NCBI GenBank assembly: GCA_014651175.1
Contig: BMWJ01000017.1
Span: 1 to 64,000, forward strand
Reading direction: 5' to 3'
DNA length: 64,000 nt
DNA from: Streptomyces clavifer
GTDB lineage: Bacteria > Actinomycetota > Actinomycetes > Streptomycetales > Streptomycetaceae
Positions within the stretch are counted from its first letter, which is position 1. Each line of letters starts with the position of its first letter. The translations under genes and the position numbers were made by a program. Shown piece after piece: positions 16,714 through 25,964 of the stretch. The notes under the pieces were generated by a model. The model was given only the letters and a program-made list of their open reading frames with translations, did no database searches and was not told the DNA's origin.

Positions 16714-17440
16714 GCTCACATCTTTCCTTCCGGGGAATGGGGGAGGGGCCGTAACGAGGACCGTACGGGGTGCGCTCCGAGGGTACGGACCCGGTCGGCG
16801 CTGTCCCGGTCGCAGGGGCCGCGGCTACCGCCGGAAGCGCGCTGCGACCGCCCTCGAAGAACTGCTCCATCCAGTCGCCGGCGTCCTCCGGTGAGCCGGG
16901 CGGAGTGGCAGCGGTCGGTGCCTCCTCCACAGCGGGAGCGAGTCCGTCGTGCCGCGATCGACGCCGGGGCAGCCCACGGTGCTGTTCGGCGGCGGGCGGG
17001 TGAGGCTCGGGCGGCGGGCCATGCCGGGCCCCGGCCGCCGGGTCCTGCACGGGAACGCTGTGATCGGGGGCGGCCGGTGCGGCCCCGGAGGAGGCCGCAC
17101 CGGCCGGCGGGTCCTGCCGCTGTCGACCCGGCCGCTCCCCGCGCAGCACCCGCGGGCTCGGGGTGCGCCCGGCCGACCGGGGCGCGGCGTGGCCCCCCTG
17201 TGCCATGGCCTCGAACACGTCCGCGTCACCGGGGTGACGTGCCGCCACACCCGTGACCGTCGCCGGCACCCCTCGCACCCAGGCGTGAACCCGGCTCCCA
17301 GGTTCCGCCGGGTCGACGCGTCGCGACTCCGCGCGGTCGTCGATCAACTCGGAGGCCTGCGCGAGCAACTGGTCGAGCCACTTGGAGACTCCCGCACCGG
17401 GCGGCCGGCCGCTCTCAGGAGAAGGAACCTCACGTTTGCC
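16706..17440 (-). pseudogene. Remnant of a conservon sensor gene (cvnA-like C-terminus)
   Basis: The minus-strand frame ending at 16706 overlaps the roadblock start by 8 bases. Near its end it carries HRGLPRRRSRHDGLAPAVEE and SPEDAGDWMEQFFEGGR, the usual tail of CvnA-type nitrate-sensor histidine kinases. Further upstream only KWLDQLLAQASELIDDRAES looks protein-like. No HAMP or ATPase domain is readable in any minus frame up to 18.1 kb, so the gene appears deleted and decayed. The 5' boundary is arbitrary; 17441-18109 holds nothing I can assign. Confidence 0.5.
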
Positions 17441-18109
17441 GCGAACCGGAAGCCACTCCGTCACGAGGAACCCCACCCCTTGAAGTGCCGCAACGGATTG
17501 CGTACGCACATGGGTGTGGGCGACGTGCGGCCTCCGCCCCACGCTCACGATTCCGGGCCCGTGGGCGCGAAGCCACGCCTGCCCGCGCTGCCCGTGCAGA
17601 GGGGCGAGGCAGCCGAAGACGGCAGGGAAGGCGACGCCGAAGGCCGGGTCCGCGGCGGTGACGGGCACCACGATCGCCGCGAACGCGCGGGACGCGGGAT
17701 CAGGGGCCACGGCGTGCAGGGCGCCGCCCCCTCGGAGTTCAGCGAACGCGGGGAACGGACCATGGAGAACCTTAGGATCGGCGCTGAGCCGATGTCCGGT
17801 GGCCGCGAGGCGTAGGACATCACGAGATGTGCGTGGGAGGGCCCGGTGAGCGGGGACACGGGCGTGCGCCGACTCGGAGGCACCATAGGCATCGCCCGGG
17901 TTCGTCGTCTCAAGGGAGGAACCACTCCTGCACCAGAGGTTGTTCGAAGATCGTATCTCCGATTCACCCAAGCGGAAGCGTGCTGCGGTGTGAACCCCCC
18001 TTCCTCGATTGCTGCTTGCTGATGCCGAACCACAGGTCACCGGCCACGGGATCCCGATCGGGCGAGGTGGGGACGGGGAAGGACGGACGAAAGGGAACCG
18101 GCCCGCGTC

Positions 18110-18718
18110 TCACTCGGTGGCGAAGTGCCGTCCGATGGTCATCTTGACGGGGGCCAATACCAGCCAGGACCACATGGCGGCGACGGGGGAGACGAAAGCG
18201 ATCGGAATCGTCGCCCCGAACACCAGGATGGTCGCACTCAGATCCGCGACGATGTTCCGGCCGGCACGCCCGGCGAGGGGATGGTCCGCGACCAACTGCT
18301 CCCGGACCGACAGGAACAGGGCGAGCTGCAGCACGTCGACCACGGCGATGGTCAGTGCGTAGAAGGCCACGGCCAGAGGGCGGGAGGCATATTCGGAAAG
18401 CATCGCGGTGGGGAAGGGGACCAGGGCGATGACCCCGAGTCCTGCGAGCGTGAGGCGCTCGGACAGCGCGTCCACCCGCTGGATCATGTGCAGGATCCGC
18501 CGGTGGTCTCGCCAGAAACCGGCCAGAATGGTGAAGCTCAGAGCATAGGCACCGAGCTTGGGCAGCCAATCACCCACAGCCCCGCGGAAGCCGTCGACAC
18601 CCAATCCGGTCGGTACATGGATGTCAAGGACCAGCAAGGTCATCGCGATGGCAAAGATCCCGTCGGACAGTGCGATCAGCCGATCAGGGCTCTTCTCTTC
18701 CGTTCTGACTCTGCTCAC
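18110..18718 (-). CDS. TMEM175-family (DUF1211) potassium-channel-like membrane protein
   Basis: A 202-residue protein with about six membrane segments. RLIALSDGIFAIAMTLLVLD is the TMEM175 signature (R-x3-SDG-hydrophobic helix), whose polar residues line the pore in characterised bacterial homologues. It continues with YALSFTILAGFWRDHRRILH and ends VKMTIGRHFATE. The start is GTG 18718, just before the conserved segment; the ribosome site is weak. It is divergent from the SRPBCC gene at 18975. Potassium transport is known for the family, not tested here. Confidence 0.85.
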   Translation of the reverse strand: MSRVRTEEKSPDRLIALSDGIFAIAMTLLVLDIHVPTGLGVDGFRGAVGDWLPKLGAYALSFTILAGFWRDHRRILHMIQRVDALSERLTLAGLGVIALVPFPTAMLSEYASRPLAVAFYALTIAVVDVLQLALFLSVREQLVADHPLAGRAGRNIVADLSATILVFGATIPIAFVSPVAAMWSWLVLAPVKMTIGRHFATE

Positions 18719-18974
18719 ACGACACAGAGTGGTCGGGCGAGAGCGCGCGGTCTCGGATTGAGCCGACTGCGGGCAAGCCCCGCCACGCCCGCCCGCCCCG
18801 CAGTCCCCCCGAACGGCCCAGCCGCCGTCATGCGCCCAGGTGGCCGCCGTGACCGTGCCGGCACCCTGCCCGGGCCCGGCCGCCTCTGCCGTACGGCTGC
18901 GGAGCGGTAGCGGGACCCGGATCCTTGGAGGCAGCGTGCACGCGAGGAGCCACCGACACATCCGAGGAGAACCC

Positions 18975-19418
18975 ATGGCCCAGTTCGAGGCTACGGTCGA
19001 AATCGACCGCCCTGTCGCCGAGGTCTTCGCCTTTCTCGCGGACGGCGAGAACGACAGGAAGTTCAGCCCGCGTGTACAGGACATCTCCAAGTCCCCGTCC
19101 GGGCCGACGGCGGTGGGAACCGTGTTCCGCAGTACGGTGAAGGACGCGGGTATGACCACCCGGAGGGAATTCCGGATCAGCGAACTCGTGGCCCCGAGCC
19201 GGATCCGGTGGAACGAGCTCTCCACCAACCTGGTGACGGCCCGGGAGGGCGGCTACGACCTGGAACCCCTGGCGGACGGCAGGACGAAGGTGAGGATCTT
19301 CAACGATCTGGAGGGCCACCGTCTGGGCAAACTCCTGGTGGGTCTCGCCGTCAAGGCCGCGCGGAAGGACGCCCCCGCGTTCGGCCGCCGCATCAAGGCG
19401 GCGGTGGAGGCGGCCTGA
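18975..19418 (+). CDS. SRPBCC-family protein
   Basis: A 147-residue START-like/polyketide-cyclase fold protein. MAQFEATVEIDRPVAEVFAF is the typical first strand and helix, GYDLEPLADGRTKVRIFNDL the central strands, and a long C-terminal helix (KAARKDAPAFGRRIKAAVEA) closes the cavity. A good AGGAGAACCC ribosome site precedes ATG 18975. These proteins bind or carry hydrophobic ligands; the ligand is unknown. It is followed 76 bp later by the MOSC gene on the same strand, a possible operon. Confidence 0.85.
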   Translation: MAQFEATVEIDRPVAEVFAFLADGENDRKFSPRVQDISKSPSGPTAVGTVFRSTVKDAGMTTRREFRISELVAPSRIRWNELSTNLVTAREGGYDLEPLADGRTKVRIFNDLEGHRLGKLLVGLAVKAARKDAPAFGRRIKAAVEAA

Positions 19419-19494
19419 GAACCGTGCCCGGCTCCGCACAAGGGCAACCCGCTACGCTCGCCGAGGACACGGTCGAGGGACGGGGAAGGGCGCC

Positions 19495-20040
19495 ATGGAA
19501 GCGCGGGTCACAGCGGTCAGCAGCAACGGTACGTACTCCTTCAGCAAGCCGAACCGGAGCGGTATCAAGCTGCTCGCCGGTCTCGGCGTGGAGGGCGACG
19601 TCCACGCCGGCGAGACGATCAGGCACCGGTTCCGCATGGAGTACGAGCCCGACCTGCCCAACCTGCGCCAGGTACACCTCATGCACGAGGAGCTTTTCGA
19701 CGAACTCGCGGGGAAGGGCTTCGCCGTCGCCGCGGGCGACCTCGGGGAGAACATCACGACGCGCGGGATCGAACTGCTCGGTCTGCCCACCGGTGCGCTG
19801 CTCCGCATCGGTGCCGAGGCGGTCGTGGAGGTCACCGGCCTGCGTAATCCCTGTGCGCAGATCAACACCTTCCGGAAGGGCCTCCTGCGAGAGGTGTTCG
19901 AGATCGACCCGACGAACGGGGACTTCACCTTCAAGGCCGGGATCATGGGCGTCGTCCGGCAAGGCGGCGGGATCCACCCCGGCGATCCGGTCGAGGTATC
20001 GGTCCCGGCAGGTCCGTACCGTCCGCTGGAGCGCGTCTAG
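19495..20040 (+). CDS. MOSC-domain protein
   Basis: A 181-residue MOSC domain (molybdenum cofactor sulfurase C-terminal fold). LAGLGVEGDVHAGETIRHRF and QVHLMHEELFDELAGKGF precede the core. AAGDLGENITTRGIELLGLP is the MOSC hallmark, and VEVTGLRNPCAQINTF carries the conserved cysteine. Family members bind Moco or pass sulfur to it, often in detoxification of N-hydroxylated or thiol compounds. The protein is complete for a standalone MOSC protein. Preceding ribosome site: GACGGGGAAGG. Confidence 0.9.
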   Translation: MEARVTAVSSNGTYSFSKPNRSGIKLLAGLGVEGDVHAGETIRHRFRMEYEPDLPNLRQVHLMHEELFDELAGKGFAVAAGDLGENITTRGIELLGLPTGALLRIGAEAVVEVTGLRNPCAQINTFRKGLLREVFEIDPTNGDFTFKAGIMGVVRQGGGIHPGDPVEVSVPAGPYRPLERV

Positions 20041-20051
20041 ATTCCCGTGCG

Positions 20052-20397
20052 GTGCTCGACCGCTGGATCTCGGACAGCGCCGCGGCGTTCCGGGTGAAGC
20101 GCGCCGTGACGTTGACGACGGGCGCAGCGCCCGAGCCGGTGCGGAAGGGCGGCACGCTCACCGTCAGGGGCAAGCTCTCGCGGGCCCACGCACCTGAGCC
20201 ACCACGGCTCCACGAAGCATGTGGCGAGGCTCCGGTATGAGGAGCCCGACGACTCGCACAGCACGGTGAAGACGGCGACCACCGACAGCGAGGAGCACCT
20301 CAGGACGACCGTGAAGACTTCGGTGTCGGGCAGTCGGCGCCGGGCGCCCCGTGGGAAGACGGCCATGGAGGTCGGGTCGCCACCGGTGACGCGGTAG
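20052..20397 (+). pseudogene. Frameshifted remnant of a secreted repeat-type protein gene
   Basis: Two adjacent frames together resemble the C-terminal module of Streptomyces secreted calcium-binding-like proteins. The first frame holds FRVKRAVTLTTGAAPEPVRK GGTLTVRGKLSRA (20088-20186). About 25 bases later another frame holds HVARLRYEEPDDSHSTVKTA TTDSEEHLRTTVKT (20218 on), ending at TAG 20397. Continuity requires a frameshift around 20187-20212, and no signal peptide or start is found upstream. I therefore call it a decayed gene. The rest of the gap to 20653 is unassigned. Confidence 0.6.
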
Positions 20398-20653
20398 CAG
20401 CGAGGCAGGAATCCGGCGGGCCGGCGCCCCGCCCGTCGGTCACTCGTCGTCCGGCGACGCGACGCGAGCGGCGTCAACCACACCCAGGTCGTCGCTCCCT
20501 GGAGTGCACTTCAGGAGAGTCGGCCGCGTCCGGCGGTTCAGTGGTGCAGGAAAATACCGTTGTTGGTACATCTTGCCCGTCACATATCGCTCGGGGTCCG
20601 GCCTGTCGAGCCGAACGCGCCCGGCAGGCCCACAGATGGGGTGTACATCGCAC

Positions 20654-21556
20654 ATGAGTTACGGAGACGCGCTGCGCGACGAGGTCGCAGCCCCAGGGAC
20701 GACACCCCTGATCGGCATCTACGACATGTACTCGGCATCGGTCGCGGCGAGGCACTACAACGGCTTCTTCGTCTCGGGCTTCGGCTTCGCCGCGTCCTAC
20801 TACGGCTTGCCGGACATCGGATTCATCGCATGGCCGGACATGGTCGACTTCGTCGGGCGGCTGCGCGGAGCCTTCCCGCACCATCACCTCCTGGTCGACA
20901 TCGACGACGGTTACGTCGATCCGGAGGTCGCCTGTCACGTCGTGCAGCGGCTGGAGCGGATCGGGGCGTCCGGCGTCATCCTGGAGGACCAGAAGCGTCC
21001 CCGCAGGTGCGGGCACGCGGACGGTAAGCAGGTGCTGCCGCTCTCCGAGTACCTCGAAAAGCTGCACCTGGTCCTGGACAGCCGGAGCGACCTGCTCGTG
21101 ATCGCGCGCACGGACGCCACCGAGGAGGACGACATCCTGCGCAGGGCGAAGGCCCTGGCCGCGACGGACGCGGACGTCGTCCTCGTCGACGGCGTACGCA
21201 GCGTCGAATGGATCCGGCGGGTCCGGGACGCGGTCGGTGACAAGCCGCTGCTGTTCAACCAGATCGCCGGAGGTAAATCGCCCCGGCTCTCCCTCCCCGA
21301 ACTGGCCGATCTGAGCGTGGACATGGCCATCTACAGCACGCCGTGCCTCTTCGCCGCGCACCGGGCCATGGACGCGGCACTGGCCGATCTCAAGTCCGCC
21401 GACGGACGCCTGCCGGCCCCGGACGACCGGGGCGCGATCGGTGTCAGCCAGTCCACGGAACTGCTGACCAGGAACATCAGCCGTCACCACGGGCCCCGGA
21501 ATGAGCTGCTGGGCGCGGCAGCGGGATCGTTCAGGACTCGCCGAGGTCCGAGCTGA
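20654..21556 (+). CDS. Isocitrate lyase/PEP mutase-superfamily enzyme
   Basis: A 300-residue TIM-barrel enzyme. LIGIYDMYSASVAARHYNGF is the first strand, LLVDIDDGYVDPEVACHVVQ gives the metal-binding DxDxGYG-like motif, and GASGVILEDQKRPRRCGH is the lyase signature with the catalytic-loop CGH. LLVIARTDATEEDDILRRAK follows. This resembles 2-methylisocitrate or dimethylmalate lyases more than phosphonate-forming PEP mutases, which lack CGH. No phosphonate genes are nearby, so the substrate is open. Its 3' end overlaps the convergent PPOX gene by 26 bases. Confidence 0.85.
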   Translation: MSYGDALRDEVAAPGTTPLIGIYDMYSASVAARHYNGFFVSGFGFAASYYGLPDIGFIAWPDMVDFVGRLRGAFPHHHLLVDIDDGYVDPEVACHVVQRLERIGASGVILEDQKRPRRCGHADGKQVLPLSEYLEKLHLVLDSRSDLLVIARTDATEEDDILRRAKALAATDADVVLVDGVRSVEWIRRVRDAVGDKPLLFNQIAGGKSPRLSLPELADLSVDMAIYSTPCLFAAHRAMDAALADLKSADGRLPAPDDRGAIGVSQSTELLTRNISRHHGPRNELLGAAAGSFRTRRGPS

Positions 21557-21959
21557 GCCAGCGTTGGGGCCGCATGTGGATGACCACCTGCTCGCCGTGC
21601 TCCTTCCAGGCGAATTCGACGTAGTCGTCGACCTTCTCGCGCGGGAGGTAGCGCCCCGAGATCTCCACCAGCTGCTCGCGGGTGGCAGGAAGCGTCGCGA
21701 CGACGGGTCCCTCGACCGAGACGTACCGGACGGTCGGCGTCACACGGTCGGCCATCAGGCTGAACCGGCCCGCACCGGCGATCAGGGTGCCCTTGCGGGA
21801 ATCGCGGCCCGTCATGATCCAGATGTCGCCGCCGGGCTCGTACTGGTACCAGATCGGCACGGTCAGCGGTGCCCTGCCGGACTCCGCCGCGTCCACGGAC
21901 AGTGCGGCAACGTGTGGCTCGGCCAGAAACCGCTCACGTTCTTCACGGGTCAAAGCCAC
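21531..21959 (-). CDS. PPOX-class (split-barrel flavin/F420-type) protein
   Basis: A 142-residue split-barrel protein. ALTREERERFLAEPHVAALS opens it; APLTVPIWYQYEPGGDIWIM and SLMADRVTPTVRYVSVEGPV are the paired barrel strands; EHGEQVVIHMRPQRWLSSDL closes it. Actinobacterial proteins of this type bind F420 or FMN and often act as reductases. GTG 21959 was taken as start because AAGGAG stands six bases before it. The gene is alone and overlaps the convergent lyase-family gene. Cofactor identity is not clear from the motifs. Confidence 0.83.
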   Translation of the reverse strand: MALTREERERFLAEPHVAALSVDAAESGRAPLTVPIWYQYEPGGDIWIMTGRDSRKGTLIAGAGRFSLMADRVTPTVRYVSVEGPVVATLPATREQLVEISGRYLPREKVDDYVEFAWKEHGEQVVIHMRPQRWLSSDLGES

Positions 21960-22127
21960 GGATGACTCCTTCACTTGCTCGGTGTCGTGCGTACTCGCTC
22001 GCATCATGCAACGGAATGTCGCGATTCCTGGTTGATGTGTCCGAGAAGCAGCCGGACGAGAAGCCGAACAGCGCAGGTCTGCGTCCGTCCGTCGTACGCA
22101 TGCCCGCCCGCCGTACTCATGCCCGGT

Positions 22128-24698
22128 TCATCGGCGCAGCGCGGCAGTGAAACCACGCCCGTACGCGTGGTGGGTCCTGACGCTCAGCCGGATGCCACCG
22201 GGGACACGACGGGCACGGACGCCCTCGTCGGCGGAGAGCAGCCGGAGGGAGCGGCCGCGGACGGTGACGGACACCGAGCGCCGCTTCGTCGTCGGGTCGG
22301 AGACAGCGATCGCGCACCTGCCGTCGGGGGCGCGGCGGAGCATCACCGACGCCGGGCCGTCGATGGAGAGCTCCTCCACGTGGTGCGTTCCGCGGGCGAA
22401 GGTGTTTGCGGCGACCAGGCCCAGGCCGCTGTGCGCGATGGCCTGCAGGCGGACGGTGTTCGCGAGCACGGAGAGCGGGCGGCCGTGGGAGCAGTACGAC
22501 GCCAACTGCCGCTCCGAGGCGTTCGGAACAAGGACATGGGCCATCGAGGCGGGCCCCGCGTCGGCAGCTTGGTCGTAGGACAGCGTGAAGACCTGTTTGC
22601 GCACCGGCGTGTCTGCGTTGGACAGGCGGATGAGGCGCCGGCTCCTGGTCACCGTGCCGAGCGCGACGACCGGCCGTGGCCCGGAGAGGAAGACGTACCC
22701 CACCACGGACCCGCGCCCGGTATCGGCGTACCGCAGCCATGCCGTCGGGCCGGTCGCGGAGTTCCGCCAGGGCGTCCCGTCGCGGAGGCCACCCGTGAGG
22801 GCCACGGGGGAGGCGGGGGAGGCGATGCGGCTGTCGATGGTGGTGGTCACCGCGCGCCTTCCCGCCCCCGTCACCCCCGCGGCGAGGACGACGATCTCGT
22901 CGTCGAGCATGAACCACGACTTGGTGGCGCGGGCGTTCCGGTGGGCGACGAAGTCGTCGGGCAGCTCGCCCGCCTGCTGCGCGGTGTACGCGGCATCGTC
23001 GCTCTGGACGAAACCGGCCACACCGCAGTCGCCGAGGCGGACACCGCCGGAGAACACGTTGCCGCCCCGGGGAAAGTACACATAGGCGTTCTGCGACTCG
23101 GAGGACGCGGTGAACCCGCGCCCGGGGTTGTCGTACCAGAGCGTGCCGTAGAGCTCCGGGACGGTGCGGCGCGTCTCCGCGGGGGCGGTGACTCCGGCGA
23201 GGCGACAGGGGGAGACGGCGGTGAAGTAGTCCACACCGAACGACTGCCGTTGGTCCTCTCCCGACAGGTAGAGGTAGTGGGCGCCGGCCCCCTGGAACCA
23301 CGGTGTCAGGTTCTCGCCGTTCATGTACTCGTACGTACTGATGCGCTCCGAACTGCGGGCCAGGGCGAAGGCGTAGCCGGGCCGCCGGTGGACGGTCCTG
23401 TCCATGGCGTTGTAGGTCGTGTGGGAGGCGGACGGGACGAGATCCCTCGCAGGTGCGGCGGAGTTCAGGATGTCCGCGTAGCGGACGATGCTCACGGGAG
23501 AGACGAAGGATGCCGCGTCCGGGGCCGCCTTCGACGCCTGCCGGACGTACTTGACGTAGCCCTCCAGTGCGGCGGTGTCGCCGCCGGTGGTGTAGGCGCT
23601 GAGGTCCACGACGGCCTCCACGACAGCGGTGACGTCCCGGTACCCCGTGCCGGTCCGCGATACCGCACGGCCCTTGACGATCTCCATCATCCAGCCCTCG
23701 AAGATCAGCGGTGCGAAGCCGTGGGCCACCCAGTCCCGCACCACGCCGACGAGGCTGTCGAGGGGTACATAGCCCGTGCCGTCGAGGATCTTGACGGTCT
23801 GGACGACTCGGGTCAACAGCCCCTTCCCGTAGGAGCCGGTGTAGGCGACGCACGCATGCTGGACGAAGGAGCCGTCCGCGTAGAAGCCGTCGGTGACACC
23901 GTGCCGCAGGGCGTAGGGGTCGACCGTCGCCAGGACGGTCAGCTGGTCGGCGACGGCCTTCCGGATACGGGCGTCGTCACCGAGGACGGCGCCCTGGAGG
24001 ACCCGGTTCGTCGTGATGTCGGCCAGATTGGCACCGGTGTGGAAACGCGAGTCGAGGTCCACGTCGCCGTCCCTGCCCTTGCGGAGGTACGCGTCCATGG
24101 AAGTGGTGTAGTCAGCCGCCAGTCCCGGACGGTACAGGGCGAGCACGTCGCCCAGCAGCACGAACGTCCTGGTCACGTAAGCGGGGATACCTATCTCCCA
24201 GTGGAACCAGTTCCCGTAGTAGCCCTGTGCCTGGTTGCCGAAGTACGCGTTGTGCAGATGGGCCAGCCCGTCGACGACCCTGCGTCGGACCGCGTCGCCG
24301 TCGCCCAGCGGGTCACCGGTGCCGGGGAGGCGGGCGGCGAGGGCGATCTCGTACAGGTATTGGTACGACAAGCTCAGATTGACGTCACTGGCACCGAGGG
24401 GGACACCCTCGAAGAGCTCGTCCTGTCCGGCGTCGTCCCACGCGGCCAGCCGCGCGCGTGCCGTCGTCAGGATCGAGGCGATCCTGGGAGCGGTCTCCGG
24501 GCGGGTGTTGGACTCGGTGGTCCCTGCGAACAGCGCGACGGTGTTCCGGAGCAGGGTGGCGTGGTCCGCCGCAACATCGCGGGAAGGCGAGGATGCCGCG
24601 TCCCCATGGTCCGATGACCTGGCCCGCAGCGCCCGGGCGACGGCCGGCAGGGTTGCCGCCGGAATCACGGACAGTACGGAACGACGCGAGAGCCCCAC
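22128..24698 (-). CDS. Secreted polysaccharide lyase family 8 (hyaluronate/chondroitin/xanthan-type)
   Basis: An 856-residue secreted enzyme. A twin-arginine-like leader LSRRSVLSVIPAATLPAV follows GTG 24698 (GGAG upstream). The alpha/alpha toroid carries GNWFHWEIGIPAYVTRTFVL (catalytic Asn region) and FYADGSFVQHACVAYTGSYG with the catalytic His and Tyr. The central beta region has MNGENLTPWFQGAGAHYLYL. These are the PL8 active-site blocks in order, and length fits the family. Substrate could be hyaluronan, chondroitin or xanthan; it cannot be decided by eye. It is a single gene with no neighbouring hydrolases or sugar transporters. Confidence 0.93.
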   Translation of the reverse strand: MGLSRRSVLSVIPAATLPAVARALRARSSDHGDAASSPSRDVAADHATLLRNTVALFAGTTESNTRPETAPRIASILTTARARLAAWDDAGQDELFEGVPLGASDVNLSLSYQYLYEIALAARLPGTGDPLGDGDAVRRRVVDGLAHLHNAYFGNQAQGYYGNWFHWEIGIPAYVTRTFVLLGDVLALYRPGLAADYTTSMDAYLRKGRDGDVDLDSRFHTGANLADITTNRVLQGAVLGDDARIRKAVADQLTVLATVDPYALRHGVTDGFYADGSFVQHACVAYTGSYGKGLLTRVVQTVKILDGTGYVPLDSLVGVVRDWVAHGFAPLIFEGWMMEIVKGRAVSRTGTGYRDVTAVVEAVVDLSAYTTGGDTAALEGYVKYVRQASKAAPDAASFVSPVSIVRYADILNSAAPARDLVPSASHTTYNAMDRTVHRRPGYAFALARSSERISTYEYMNGENLTPWFQGAGAHYLYLSGEDQRQSFGVDYFTAVSPCRLAGVTAPAETRRTVPELYGTLWYDNPGRGFTASSESQNAYVYFPRGGNVFSGGVRLGDCGVAGFVQSDDAAYTAQQAGELPDDFVAHRNARATKSWFMLDDEIVVLAAGVTGAGRRAVTTTIDSRIASPASPVALTGGLRDGTPWRNSATGPTAWLRYADTGRGSVVGYVFLSGPRPVVALGTVTRSRRLIRLSNADTPVRKQVFTLSYDQAADAGPASMAHVLVPNASERQLASYCSHGRPLSVLANTVRLQAIAHSGLGLVAANTFARGTHHVEELSIDGPASVMLRRAPDGRCAIAVSDPTTKRRSVSVTVRGRSLRLLSADEGVRARRVPGGIRLSVRTHHAYGRGFTAALRR

Positions 24699-24841
24699 CT
24701 GAACGCTCCAAAGTCCGGCCCGGAAAGCGTTTGCCCCCAGCCAAGCAAGGGGTCTCACCGGTGTCAACGGGCCGGGCGCTGGTTTGCCCGGGGGAGCGGT
24801 GCCGGTGGCCGGGGGAGTGCGGGGAGGCGCACGCTGGACGT

Positions 24842-25069
24842 ATGGCAGGGAAGCCGCCGATCGTCGTGCACCGGATCTCCGCCTCCGGTGGCCGGCGCGT
24901 CACCGTGCGCGGGCGCATCATGGGCCTGGCACACTCCGACGCCGACGTCCTGGAGCTCGTTGCCCGCGCCGGACTTCCCGGACCTGCGGACCTCCTCGCC
25001 GACCCGACCCTGGTGGAGTGGGCCGGGGGGCGACCGCATGCCTACCGGCGGCTCGAACTGCCGCCGTGA
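24842..25069 (+). CDS. Small conserved Streptomyces protein, unknown
   Basis: A 75-residue protein with IVVHRISASGGRRVTVRGR, then IMGLAHSDADVLELVARAGL and LVEWAGGRPHAYRRLELPP. I have the impression of similar short proteins of unknown function recurring in Streptomyces, with a conserved GLA-x2-DxDVLE-x4-AGL core. The ATG at 24842 has only a weak ribosome site. It is divergent from the lyase gene, 143 bp apart. Confidence 0.65.
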   Translation: MAGKPPIVVHRISASGGRRVTVRGRIMGLAHSDADVLELVARAGLPGPADLLADPTLVEWAGGRPHAYRRLELPP

Positions 25070-25293
25070 CGACGGCTGAGCCGACGGCCGGCCACGTCAT
25101 CCGGGTCCGCATCGATTGCGCAGGGGCGTTGCGGCCTTCTGCGTGCCGAGCACGGAAGTGGCCCCGGCTTTCGTCCCCAGCACCCGTCTGCGCGGTGAGG
25201 GACCGCCGGCCGGGTCCTCCCTCAGCACCTGTGCGGCCTGGCAGCGCAACCGGGACAGCGCCCGGCGAGGCCCCGTGGGGAGGGATCGGGCGT

Positions 25294-25716
25294 TCAGCCG
25301 CTCGCTTGGCCACTGTCACGGAAGCCGCCCCAACCGTGCCACCGGTCGATCTCGATCCAGGCACTCACCCGGTCACGATCGCGCTGGGAGTACGCCTGGC
25401 CGAGGTAGTGCCGGGACAGCCGGTCGATGTCGGTGAGACCCGTGTCGTCGCGCAACTCGACGATGCGTCCGATGAGGGTCACATGGGTGTACCAGTCGCC
25501 GTCGTCGAGCACGGTCAACGTGACCCGGGGGTCGTTGCGCACATGGTCGAGACGTCGGCGGCCCTCGTCCATGTTGACCAGGACCCGGCCGTCGTCCCAG
25601 AGGTACCAGGTCGCCGTGGAGACCGGATGCCCATCTGCGCGAAGGGTGGCGATGACAGCCGGATTCGGCTTCCTCAGCATGGCGACTGCGGCGTCGGGAA
25701 GCGGCGGCTCGGACAT
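25294..25716 (-). CDS. PPOX-class F420-dependent-type protein
   Basis: A 140-residue split-barrel protein. NPAVIATLRADGHPVSTATW and YLWDDGRVLVNMDEGRRRLD, HVRNDPRVTLTVLDDGDWYT are the typical strands of Rv1155/Rv2607-type F420-binding oxidoreductases. The C-terminal WIEIDRWHGWGG is also usual for them. It begins at ATG 25716 after GAAGAGGAGAG. It shares fold but little sequence with the other PPOX protein at 21.5 kb. The substrate is unknown. Confidence 0.88.
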   Translation of the reverse strand: MSEPPLPDAAVAMLRKPNPAVIATLRADGHPVSTATWYLWDDGRVLVNMDEGRRRLDHVRNDPRVTLTVLDDGDWYTHVTLIGRIVELRDDTGLTDIDRLSRHYLGQAYSQRDRDRVSAWIEIDRWHGWGGFRDSGQASG

Positions 25717-25964
25717 GATCTCTCCTCTTCGTCGGGCGGCCCCCGGCCCGCGGCGATGAACCGCACACGGTGATCCGGAGCGCGCGTTCCTACGCTGCCA
25801 CACATCGGGAGCGACACACCGCAGCGCCTCCGGGGCGTACGCGCCGCCGGCCTGCGCGCACCGCACGAAGCGCTTCGAGGGCCCCCGACGGCAGGTGCGC
25901 GCGGCGGCGGACCGCCCGGCTCACGCCACGAGGGCTGCCTGGGTCGAAACGCCGCCGGAAGGCC

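Noticed and set aside
20654-21556. Phosphonate biosynthesis locus based on a PEP mutase-like gene
   Set aside because: The enzyme has the CGH lyase motif, and no phosphonopyruvate decarboxylase or other phosphonate gene is adjacent.
21975-24617. 880-codon open frame on the plus strand
   Set aside because: It is antisense to the well-supported polysaccharide lyase gene and has no recognisable motif; high GC keeps the opposite frame open.
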